Shown one piece after another: positions 34,940-42,643 of a stretch of DNA of 64,000 nucleotides. The stretch lies in contig NZ_RBXA01000001.1 of the NCBI RefSeq assembly GCF_003634755.1, positions 1,597,529 through 1,661,528 on the forward strand, read 5' to 3'. The position numbers were made by a program, and so were the translations under genes. Below the pieces are notes generated by a model, which had not been told where the DNA came from, searched no databases, and saw nothing but the letters and a program-made list of their open reading frames with translations. Within the stretch, counting starts at the first letter, position 1. Every line of letters begins with the position of its first letter. This DNA is from Flavobacterium limicola (GTDB lineage: Bacteria; Bacteroidota; Bacteroidia; Flavobacteriales; Flavobacteriaceae).

Positions 34940-36523
34940 ATGTCAAAAACAAGTATTTTTAAATCTTGGGTTCCTAATTGGGCCATTATTGCTATAATAT
35001 TTTTCTGCATGTTGCATTCCATGGTTTTATTGGGAGTATATACTTCTAATGTGACGTATGCAGCGAGTTTTTTGGACGTAGAAGTAGAAGATTTGCAGTT
35101 TTCAATGTGTGTGACTTATGGAACATTTTTGGCTACATTACTGATTGAAAGCAGGTTTTTTAAATTTTTTCCAACTAAAAAATATTTCCTGGTTATTTAC
35201 AGTCTGGCAGCCTTAACATTTATTTTGACTGCTGATACTGAAAATTTCCCTTTGTTTATTATGTTACGAATGGCCGAAGGTATCTTGATGGCATTGCCAG
35301 TTTTGCCTTTACGACAGTTTTTGATTACACGATTTAAGTCTAAAAATGCTGTGATTATAGCTTTTACAATTAATTATGGAGCCTTGATGCTGGCTTCTCC
35401 TTTTATAATGAATATTGCGGTTTGGCTGCTGGAGAATTACGATTGGAAATATATGGCGTATGGTTCGGCTTTTTTCCAAATTGTATGCGTGGCTTTGGTC
35501 ATGATTACTTTTAATAACAATCGTTTTCATAAAAAAATCCCATTGTATCAGATTGATTGGGCCAGTTTTATTCTGGTGCTTACCGCTATTTTATGCGGTA
35601 GTTATTTTGTGGTTTATGGCCAAAAAAAATATTGGTTTGAATCTTTCCAAATTCTTTCAGCACTCATTGTAGCCTTACTAACAGGAGGTTTTTTTATCGC
35701 CCGACAAATGCTGGTGAAGAGACCTACTTTTGATATGCGAGTTTTTCGCTATGCGAATCTAAGAACTGGATTGTTGCTGTCTGTGGTTTTTTATATTGCC
35801 AGATCGACTTTGAATATTTGTCACAGCACGATGGCCGTTATTTGGAATTGGGAACCTTCAAGAGTGGCGCATGTGCAGTATTTAAATTTGACAGGAAATG
35901 TAATTGGGATGATTTTGACTGTAGTTTTTTTGTCTAAATCAGTAGCTTCGCGTTATATTTTTATAATAGGATTTTCAATTTTTGCGCTATTTCATTTTTG
36001 GTTTACTTTTCTTTTTGTGCCGGATGCTTCCTTGTCAGACATTGCGATTCCGTATATGTTACAGGGCGTTGCTGTCGGAATAATATTTGTTCCGTTAGTC
36101 TTGTTCACCGTAGCTGCTGTTCCTACGCATTATGCTCCGTTTGCAGGAGTAGTGGGAGTTGCAGGCCGTTTTTGGGGAAGCATAATGGGTTTTGCGATGA
36201 TTCAAAACGCAGGGTTGTTTTTGCAAAGTACCCATTTTACAAAATTCAGACAATTTATTATTCCCGAAAGTCCAGAAACACAAAGGCGCGTCGAACAACT
36301 TACCAGAAATTTTATGGCTAAAGGCTATACTTTGGATGACTCCAATGCATTAGCGATGAAACAAATTATTAGTTCAGTTTCAAAACAATCAGTTTTACTG
36401 TCCAATATGGAAATCTTTACCGCTATTGGTTATATAATGGTTATTGTGGTTATTTTTCTATTGCTTAATCAGCATTTAAGACAAACATTTGACCTTTTTA
36501 AAAATAGAATTTGGGGTACTTAA
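34940..36523 (+). CDS. EmrB-like MFS drug exporter
   Basis: 527 residues from the ATG at 34940 (an upstream in-frame non-ATG start is unlikely). About 14 membrane segments, as in DHA2-type exporters. The motif after the second segment is weakly conserved (ESRFFKFFPTKKYFLVIYSL). The C-terminal end has a further large loop and last span (IGYIMVIVVIFLLLNQHL). With the upstream adaptor and channel it forms a complete tripartite pump; substrates are unknown. The family is the Bacteroidetes-type EmrB, which diverges from the Proteobacteria form. Confidence 0.88.
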   Translation: MSKTSIFKSWVPNWAIIAIIFFCMLHSMVLLGVYTSNVTYAASFLDVEVEDLQFSMCVTYGTFLATLLIESRFFKFFPTKKYFLVIYSLAALTFILTADTENFPLFIMLRMAEGILMALPVLPLRQFLITRFKSKNAVIIAFTINYGALMLASPFIMNIAVWLLENYDWKYMAYGSAFFQIVCVALVMITFNNNRFHKKIPLYQIDWASFILVLTAILCGSYFVVYGQKKYWFESFQILSALIVALLTGGFFIARQMLVKRPTFDMRVFRYANLRTGLLLSVVFYIARSTLNICHSTMAVIWNWEPSRVAHVQYLNLTGNVIGMILTVVFLSKSVASRYIFIIGFSIFALFHFWFTFLFVPDASLSDIAIPYMLQGVAVGIIFVPLVLFTVAAVPTHYAPFAGVVGVAGRFWGSIMGFAMIQNAGLFLQSTHFTKFRQFIIPESPETQRRVEQLTRNFMAKGYTLDDSNALAMKQIISSVSKQSVLLSNMEIFTAIGYIMVIVVIFLLLNQHLRQTFDLFKNRIWGT

Positions 36524-36682
36524 AAAGGTGTACTATGGTTTATTTAAACCTTTTTGGATTGAAAATCTCTTTTTGGCACTTTGAAATCCTTGAATAATTT
36601 GATTTTTTTATATAAATATAAACAGCATTTCTATTTAAAATGTTTAACTTAGTGTATTGAAAATCAATTAAATAAGTGTGTA

Positions 36683-37057
36683 ATGAATAATAGAAACGAT
36701 AAATTGAACTTTGACAAAAGAAAACCGGGGAAGAAAGATAAAAATAAATTACCAGATTCTCTTTTGTACCCTCCAAGCGAAGATATATACAGTCAATTTA
36801 AAAAAGAATCGGATATAGATCCGGAAGATATTTCTAAAAATAAAGTGCCAGTTGAAATCAATAATGTCACGGAATTGAATGAAAAAAATTTTGAGGAGGA
36901 TGTTTCTGGTGGAGATTTAGATGTGCCTGGCTCAGAATTAGATGATGATAAGGAAAATTCCGGAAATGAAGACGAGGAAAACAATCATTACAGTATCGGT
37001 GGTGATGATCACAACAATTTAGAGGAAAATACAGGAAGTAAGAGTGGACAAGTCTGA
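36683..37057 (+). CDS. Small acidic hypothetical protein
   Basis: 124 residues. A basic start (MNNRNDKLNFDKRKPGKKDK) precedes LLYPPSEDIYSQFKKE and a strongly acidic C-terminal half with SGGDLDVPGSELDDDKEN. I recall similar small proteins in flavobacteria, often near the ligD/Ku region or general stress genes, without known function. It is probably intrinsically disordered. It lies 47 bases upstream of the LigD-type phosphoesterase, same strand, so they may be co-transcribed. Confidence 0.72.
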   Translation: MNNRNDKLNFDKRKPGKKDKNKLPDSLLYPPSEDIYSQFKKESDIDPEDISKNKVPVEINNVTELNEKNFEEDVSGGDLDVPGSELDDDKENSGNEDEENNHYSIGGDDHNNLEENTGSKSGQV

Positions 37058-37103
37058 GGTTGAACCTTGAGTTTTATTAATTGAAATGATAATCGTATTT
37101 GCA

Positions 37104-37703
37104 ATGTCTTTAAAGGAATACAGTAAAAAGCGGAATTTTAATTCTACAGCCGAACCAGAAGGTGAAATTAAGAAATCAACATCCGAATTAATTTTCGTGG
37201 TGCAAAAACATGCGGCTTCTCATTTGCATTATGATTTTCGCTTGGAAATGGATGGAGTGTTAAAAAGTTGGGCAATACCCAAAGGACCGTCAATGAATCC
37301 CGCTGATAAAAGATTGGCTATTATGGTTGAAGACCATCCTTATAGTTATAAAGATTTTGAAGGCACTATTCCAGAAGGCAATTACGGTGCTGGAAATGTT
37401 GTTGTTTGGGATAATGGAACGTATACTTTAGCGGATTATAAAAATGCAGGCGATCTGGAAACTAAATTGAAATCTGATTTACAAAAAGGGCATCTTAGCT
37501 TTAATCTTAATGGAAAAAAACTGAAAGGCGAATTCGCATTGGTGAAACTTAAAACAAAACAGGAAAATACATGGCTTTTGATAAAGTCAAAGGATCAATA
37601 TGCAATTGATGAAGATGTTTTGCAACAAGACAAATCGGTACTTTCTGATATGACTTTAGAAGATTTAGAAAATATGTCTAAAAAAAATGATGTTATTTTA
37701 TAA
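37104..37703 (+). CDS. Stand-alone LigD-type 3'-phosphoesterase domain
   Basis: 199 residues from the ATG at 37104, chosen because family members start MSLxEYxxKRNF; an ATG 18 bases earlier is possible. LigD PE domain features: FVVQKHAASHLHYDFRLE, WAIPKGPS, VEDHPYSYKDFEG and EGNYGAGNVVVWDNG. These hold the conserved His, Asp and Glu of the manganese-dependent phosphoesterase that trims 3' ends in bacterial non-homologous end joining. In full LigD, ligase and polymerase domains follow; here the gene stops at residue 199 and no ligase or polymerase sequence follows. It is either a true stand-alone PE or the shed N-terminus of LigD. Confidence 0.85.
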   Translation: MSLKEYSKKRNFNSTAEPEGEIKKSTSELIFVVQKHAASHLHYDFRLEMDGVLKSWAIPKGPSMNPADKRLAIMVEDHPYSYKDFEGTIPEGNYGAGNVVVWDNGTYTLADYKNAGDLETKLKSDLQKGHLSFNLNGKKLKGEFALVKLKTKQENTWLLIKSKDQYAIDEDVLQQDKSVLSDMTLEDLENMSKKNDVIL

Positions 37704-37734
37704 AAAACAATAAATAAAATAGTAAGTTTTTAAT

Positions 37735-38109
37735 TTACCCGTTTCTTAAATAAAGAGTTAAATTATTGGTACAGGTAATAGTTGTTTTTTTATTAATTTG
37801 GTAACATAATAATTTAGGAAACCAGTTATAATTTAGAACCTTTCCATTGTAATTATACATAGGCGTTATTTTATAAATAGTAGAATCAGACATAACAGCA
37901 CTACTCCTTTTTATATTTAGTAAATGAAATTGTAAAACACTATTTTGTATTCGAGTAGTGGGATTGTATCCAATACACTGTGTTTCTCTGTTTATTGGAT
38001 TTTCTACAATTATTCTATAGTAATGAACGCCTAAATCTTTTGAAAACTGTGCATTTGAAACAAAAATAAAATGTAGCAAAATTACTGTCTGAATCAATTT
38101 TATTTTCAT
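37735..38109 (-). CDS. Small secreted hypothetical protein
   Basis: 124 residues, signal peptide about 1-20 (MKIKLIQTVILLHFIFVSNA). The remaining 100 residues are beta-rich with two Cys pairs (ETQCIGYN, LLCYQINKKTTITC) and no family I recognise. It is convergent with the LigD-type gene (31 bases) and borders the IS graveyard, so it may be an accessory gene. Confidence 0.5.
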   Translation of the reverse strand: MKIKLIQTVILLHFIFVSNAQFSKDLGVHYYRIIVENPINRETQCIGYNPTTRIQNSVLQFHLLNIKRSSAVMSDSTIYKITPMYNYNGKVLNYNWFPKLLCYQINKKTTITCTNNLTLYLRNG

Positions 38110-38310
38110 AATTTATAGTTGTTAATTTAATTCGGTATTAATTTGACTGTTAGGTATTTAAGTGTGATTTTTAAAGTCATATTTTTGGCTTTGTAATTAA
38201 TAAATTTAGAAATTTTATTTACTAGTTACAAACAAAAACGACTAAAGGTTAGGTATTTACGTTTATTTGCACTGTGTGTTAAGTATAAATTCCAATTTAA
38301 AGTGATTACT

Positions 38311-38382
38311 AGTTTTGGAGTAAAAAGACCACCACTTTCCAATTCAAAAAGACCGCCATTTTTTTGGTAAAATTGATCCTTA
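38311..38382. mobile_element. Remnant end of an IS21-like element
   Basis: Two short repeats of the form AAAAAGACCRCCA (38323 and 38348 regions) followed by TTTGGTAAAATTGATCC look like the multiply repeated end of Bacteroidetes IS21-family elements. No transposase or helper ATPase gene of the family is present, so only an end is left. Confidence 0.4.
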
Positions 38383-38471
38383 TAAACTACTGACTTTAAA
38401 TGTTGTTAGCATCTTGGACATACGAAACTAACCAGCAAAGAAAGTTAAGAAATAAACCTAAATTTTAACCT

Positions 38472-38597
38472 ATGAAACTAGTCCGCAAAGTTTATGATAA
38501 AGCTTTAAAAAAAAAAGCAGTTCAATTGAGTGAGAGAATAAATAATTCAGAACTTGCCATAGAGGTAATATTACATTCCCATAGTTATGAAGTTTAA
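38472..38597 (+). pseudogene. Truncated IS3-family orfA fragment
   Basis: 41 codons from ATG to TAA: MKLVRKVYDKALKKKAVQLS and SERINNSELAIE match the basic start of IS3 OrfA transposase proteins (pattern of a YDKAFKxKAVxLS helix followed by a SELAxEL turn). The normal protein is about 100 residues, so it is truncated right after the first HTH helix and there is no orfB in the window. Confidence 0.5.
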
Positions 38598-38964
38598 AAA
38601 GCCTAGGCTTCGAGTGAACAATCTCTATAATTTTGAGTGTGACTTATTCCATAATTTTTAACGGAGCAGTTTATTGGCTTACCTGAAGTAGACAAGCCAA
38701 GGCTTGGTAACATTGTCATGTTTCATAATCTTGGGAATTGTGTAAATTGATTTCATTTTAATTTGTTTAAGAATTAAAATGTTTGCGGGGGACATTAAAT
38801 CGATCGTTAGAACATTTCTGTTCCCTTTTTATTAAAAAAAAATGGAAAGTTTTTGTTTTCATCGTGGTAACTTTTTAACAATTATTAAATTTAAACTTTG
38901 TAATACTTCCAAACAAGATGTTCGAATAGTGAAAAGGTATTTGAACAAATGTTGAATTGGTAAC

Positions 38965-39014
38965 TTTTGAGATAGGTGTCACTTGAGAAATATAATTTCA
39001 GTGACACCTCAAAA
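38965..39014. repeat. Inverted repeat near the IS remnants
   Basis: The right arm GTGACACCTCAAAA (39001-39014) is the reverse complement of a left arm beginning TTTTGAG at 38965, with a 4-base bulge, and continues as AGGTGTCAC. It could be a terminal inverted repeat of a lost element or a hairpin. No function assigned. Confidence 0.4.
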
Positions 39015-39064
39015 GACACCTAAGTTTTGAGATTTAATGAATAATTAGGGGTTTGGCTAAAAGC

Positions 39065-39099
39065 AAAAACCCTTTAAATCATACGATTTAAAGGGTTTT
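39065..39099 (-). terminator. Terminator of tRNA-Ser (can act both ways)
   Basis: A perfect 15-bp stem (39066-39080 with 39085-39099, loop ATAC) flanked by A and T runs on both sides, 20 bases past the tRNA. Confidence 0.8.
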
Positions 39100-39119
39100 A
39101 ATTCAATTTGTATTTCTAC

Positions 39120-39207
39120 TGGCGGAGAAAGAGGGATTCGAACCCCCGGACCTGTTACAGTCAACAGTTTTCAAGACTGCCGCATTCGACCGCTCTGCCA
39201 TTTCTCC
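39120..39207 (-). tRNA. tRNA-Ser (anticodon UGA)
   Basis: 88 nt including the encoded CCA (39120-39122). Acceptor arms GGAGAAA (39201-39207 reversed) and TTTCTCC pair; the anticodon loop is CTTGAAA with anticodon TGA; a long variable arm (class II tRNA) and the T arm GGTTCGAATCC are present. It reads UCA and related Ser codons. It is a common target site for integration, and mobile remnants lie just downstream. Confidence 0.95.
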
Positions 39208-39374
39208 AGTCTGTCGCTTTCATTACCTGATTGCGAGTGCAAATATAAGAACCTTTTTTGGTTATGCAAATCTATTTTTACAAAAAAAGCATCTATTTTT
39301 AAGACTATTTTTTAAAGGTTTCATTTTCTATACTTTAGATAAAAAATAAATTTATAAAAAATCAGTAATTAACT

Positions 39375-40508
39375 TTAATACTTTACATATTCGGTTATTT
39401 CCAGCCCGTATCCAATCATTCCAACACGTTTGGTGTGTTCAGCATTCGATACTAATCGTATTTTTGAGATATCAATATCGTGTAATATTTGAGCCCCAAT
39501 TCCAAAATCTTTGCTATCAATAATTATTTTTGGTGCTTTCATTGTTCCTTCTGCTTGTAAAACCTTCAATTCAGAAATACGATTCAGTAGATTTACTGAT
39601 TGCATATCTTGGTTGATAAAGATTACGGCACCTTTTCCTTGCTCATTAATTACTTTAAACATGTCATCCAGTTGCTGGTCGGCATTATTTGTTAAAGTAC
39701 CCAATAAATCATTATTCACTTGCGAAGAATTTATTCTTGTCAAAATTGGTTCTCCTAAATTCCAAGTTCCTCTTGTCAAAGCAATATGAATTTGCTTATT
39801 GGTTGTTTGTTGATACGCTCTTAGCCTAAAAGTACCAAAGCGAGTTTCCAAATTGAAATCTTCTTTTTTAACAATTAAACTGTCATGTTGCATTCTGTAC
39901 GCCACTAAAGCTTCGATGGAAACTAATTTCAAATCGAATTTTTTAGCCACTTTTACTAATTGGGGTAAGCGAGCCATTGAACCATCTTCATTCATGATTT
40001 CTACAATCACTCCCGCCGATTTAAAACCTGCTAATCGCGCAAAATCAATAGCAGCCTCTGTATGTCCTGTTCTTCGCAATACACCACCTTGTTTAGCAAT
40101 AAGGGGGAAAATGTGTCCTGGTCGTGCCAAATCATGTGGCTTAGTAGTCGAATCAACTAAAGCAAGTATCGTTTTTGCTCTATCTGCTGCTGATATTCCT
40201 GTAGTAACTCCGTTTCCTCTTAAATCTACCGAAACTGTAAAAGCAGTTTCCATCGGATCTGTATTATTGGTAACCATAACATGCAGTCCTAATTCTTTAC
40301 AACGGCTTTCGGTTAGTGGCGCACATATCAATCCTCGACCGTGTGTAGCCATGAAATTGATCATTTCCGGTGTCACTTTCTCGGCAGCAGCCAAAAAATC
40401 TCCTTCATTTTCGCGATCTTCATCATCAACAACTATAATGATTTTTCCTTGGCGAATATCTTCTATTGCTTCTTCAATTGTATTGAGTTGTATTTTATTT
40501 AGGTCCAT
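39375..40508 (-). CDS. ribB: RibBA: 3,4-dihydroxy-2-butanone-4-phosphate synthase with a degenerate GTP cyclohydrolase II domain
   Basis: 377 residues. The N-terminal DHBP synthase domain (about 1-205) has the acidic loop DDEDRENEGDF and HGRGLICAPLT, and HTEAAIDFARLAG, so ribB activity is expected. The C-terminal domain (about 210-377) has the cyclohydrolase II fold (DFGIGAQILHDI and GYGLEITEYV) but the zinc Cys ligands (normally a C-x-G-D ... C-D-C arrangement) are absent: INSSQVNNDLLGTLTNNADQ has no Cys. The cyclohydrolase part is therefore probably not catalytic. It is the last gene of the tpx-dgkA-ftsK-lolA-lptF cluster. Confidence 0.9.
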   Translation of the reverse strand: MDLNKIQLNTIEEAIEDIRQGKIIIVVDDEDRENEGDFLAAAEKVTPEMINFMATHGRGLICAPLTESRCKELGLHVMVTNNTDPMETAFTVSVDLRGNGVTTGISAADRAKTILALVDSTTKPHDLARPGHIFPLIAKQGGVLRRTGHTEAAIDFARLAGFKSAGVIVEIMNEDGSMARLPQLVKVAKKFDLKLVSIEALVAYRMQHDSLIVKKEDFNLETRFGTFRLRAYQQTTNKQIHIALTRGTWNLGEPILTRINSSQVNNDLLGTLTNNADQQLDDMFKVINEQGKGAVIFINQDMQSVNLLNRISELKVLQAEGTMKAPKIIIDSKDFGIGAQILHDIDISKIRLVSNAEHTKRVGMIGYGLEITEYVKY

Positions 40509-40516
40509 TTATGTAG

Positions 40517-41950
40517 TTAATTTTGTGATGGAAATATTTTTTTAATTATTTTTTGGAATGGAGCTAAAATGACATCCATATTTATTAATCCAATATCGTT
40601 TGTAGCTCTATAAGTCAGTAAAACTGCTAATGGTGTCAAGATAAATGACGATAACCAAGCTCCCATAAAAGGAGTCATTCCGTTTTCCTGAGCAATCCTT
40701 TTTCCAAAAGTATTTATAAAGTGAAAGGTTATAAAAATTAAAATTGCAAAAACAATTGGAAGTCCTAATCCACCTTTTCTAATAATTGCGCCCAAAGGAG
40801 CACCAATAAAAAACATTAGAAAACAGGCGTATACAATTACAAATTTATCGTAAAGTGCCAGTATATGTTTGTTGATATTTTTTTGTTTATTTTCCAATTC
40901 GTTTTTAATTGTGTCAATCGAATAGGATATACTGGTGACATTACTACTGGCTATTTTTAAAATATCTAATTTTTCCTGATCAGTGTATAATGTTAAAATA
41001 TCATCTGGAAAAGGCTTGTTTTTTTCTTTTTTTAAGATTTTTTTATTGTCTGGAATTCCGATACGTACATTACTGTTTTCCGAAAAGGATAGGATCTCAG
41101 TTTTAATATTTTTATTTAATGAATCTAAAGTGTAGTTCAATTCAGTAACGGTAAGCATCGTATTTGTGTTAGCGACACTTTCATCGGTCACATCAGTTTT
41201 ATTCAATTCAGATAAATCGATGTTGATGATGTGTTTTTTAAAGGAACTTTTTGCAAAAGGCATTTTGCTGCGGTCTTCATATTTTTTTGGAACAATATCT
41301 TCGTAATAATAACCATTATTCAATACTAACTGTAAAATGCTGGATTGTTCACTACTAATCAATTCACCATCTTTGGCTTTGATCACCGTTTTACTGCCAT
41401 CACCAATGTTTGATTTTTTGTGAATTGTAATTCCAGTGAGGATGTTTCCATTGTCTCCTGTTTTTTTATTGACCTTAATATTATAAAAACCAACATCATT
41501 AAATTGACCTTCGGCAATGGCCAAAGCCGGTTTAACCTGTGCAATGTTTTTTCTGAAATTGATGAATTTGTATTCAGCATAAGGAATTACATTGTTCGAA
41601 AAGAAAAAGGCTACGATACTTAATAAAATGATGAATACAGTCAGACTTCTCATGGCTCTTTGGAGTGAAATTCCGGAAGATTTCATCGCTGCAAATTCAT
41701 AATTTTCAGCTAAATTACCAAAAGTCATTATGGAAGATAATAAGATTGAAAGCGGTAGAACTAATGGTACAATTCTAGGCATAGAAAAGGCCAGGAATTT
41801 AATAATCATTAACAGATCTAAATCTTTCCCGGCCAATTCGGATATGAATAACCAAACGGTTTGAAGTATAAATATAAAAAATAGGATTACAAATACCGTA
41901 GTAAATGTAGTCAAAAAGGTTTTTAATAAGTATTTGTCAAGAATTTTCAC
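40517..41950 (-). CDS. LptF/LptG-family LPS export permease
   Basis: 477 residues beginning with a GTG codon (41948-41950). The N-terminal and C-terminal membrane blocks have the YjgP/YjgQ build: MKILDKYLLKTFL, FIFILQTVWLFISELAGKD, then a large periplasmic domain (about 125-370) and C-terminal spans (LMFFIGAPLGAIIRKGGLGLP). It carries lipopolysaccharide from the inner membrane with LptB and LptC. One gene is present here; the partner subunit must be elsewhere. It follows the lolA-like gene by 8 bases. Confidence 0.88.
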   Translation of the reverse strand: MKILDKYLLKTFLTTFTTVFVILFFIFILQTVWLFISELAGKDLDLLMIIKFLAFSMPRIVPLVLPLSILLSSIMTFGNLAENYEFAAMKSSGISLQRAMRSLTVFIILLSIVAFFFSNNVIPYAEYKFINFRKNIAQVKPALAIAEGQFNDVGFYNIKVNKKTGDNGNILTGITIHKKSNIGDGSKTVIKAKDGELISSEQSSILQLVLNNGYYYEDIVPKKYEDRSKMPFAKSSFKKHIINIDLSELNKTDVTDESVANTNTMLTVTELNYTLDSLNKNIKTEILSFSENSNVRIGIPDNKKILKKEKNKPFPDDILTLYTDQEKLDILKIASSNVTSISYSIDTIKNELENKQKNINKHILALYDKFVIVYACFLMFFIGAPLGAIIRKGGLGLPIVFAILIFITFHFINTFGKRIAQENGMTPFMGAWLSSFILTPLAVLLTYRATNDIGLINMDVILAPFQKIIKKIFPSQN

Positions 41951-41958
41951 CTAATGCA

Positions 41959-42639
41959 TTAATCTAATTTGTTGATGTAGTAATTTGGATATTTACTCCC
42001 CGCAAATGTAAATTGATTTTTTGACAAAGGTTGGTTGGTTTTAAAAGAATTAACCGTTAAAGTTGTTTTTGTGCCTTTTTTGCCCATTTCTATTAAGTTA
42101 TAGATATGTTTAGTCTGAACATCAATTCCCAACAATACTTCTTTTCTTTGATCTTTAGAGTTTATTGGAACTAATTTGATATATTGAATTTTTCGACCTT
42201 TTACATTCTGTAAAATATCCATAGAATATTTATAACCTGAATTGAAAAAAGTTAACATTTTAGAAGGTGTAATAGCATTATCGTCTTTTTCATTAACTGT
42301 AGAAATAGTGATTTCTTCATCTTCCGGAACGATAGTATATGTTTTTTTACCATCAAAAATTTTAGTTACTCCCATGAAATTTAATACATACTGATTTCCT
42401 TTCATCGTTACATTTCCTTTGCTGTCCTGATTGATATTTTCTTTAGCATTATTTAAAGAATATTTAAAATCAATTGCAATATTATTATAGCTTTTAACTT
42501 TTGCGGTGACCTGATCTAAAAGGTCTTTTGCTTTTTTATCTTGTGCTTGTATTGAAAAACTAAAAAGTAATAAAGACGCAATTAAAAGAAATCTTTTACC
42601 CAAGCTCTTAGTTTCTGTATTGTTTTTTTTGAAATTCAT
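41959..42639 (-). CDS. LolA-like outer membrane lipoprotein carrier
   Basis: 226 residues from the ATG at 42639, the start closest after the ftsK stop (42644). A signal peptide (LLIASLLLFSFSIQAQDKK) is followed by an LolA/LppM-type half-barrel: AKDLLDQVTAKVKSYNNIAIDFKY, SKGNVTMKGNQYVLNFMG, and GKKTYTIVPEDEEI. It would carry lipoproteins through the periplasm, or be a related lipid carrier. Longer starts at 42660 or 42678 overlap the end of ftsK. It lies between ftsK and the Lpt permease gene. Confidence 0.85.
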   Translation of the reverse strand: MNFKKNNTETKSLGKRFLLIASLLLFSFSIQAQDKKAKDLLDQVTAKVKSYNNIAIDFKYSLNNAKENINQDSKGNVTMKGNQYVLNFMGVTKIFDGKKTYTIVPEDEEITISTVNEKDDNAITPSKMLTFFNSGYKYSMDILQNVKGRKIQYIKLVPINSKDQRKEVLLGIDVQTKHIYNLIEMGKKGTKTTLTVNSFKTNQPLSKNQFTFAGSKYPNYYINKLD

Positions 42640-42643
42640 GATT

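Larger units (their letters stand above)
38383..39119. other. IS graveyard, largely non-coding
   Basis: A 737-base stretch with stops in every frame, containing the IS3 orfA remnant at 38472-38597, an inverted repeat at 38965-39014 and the terminator at 39065-39099. I see no intact gene in it. It is the likely landing site of past insertions next to tRNA-Ser. Confidence 0.5.

Noticed and set aside
39120..39207. Integrated island attached to tRNA-Ser
   Set aside because: No integrase and no duplicated tRNA 3' end were seen next to it; only small IS fragments are present.
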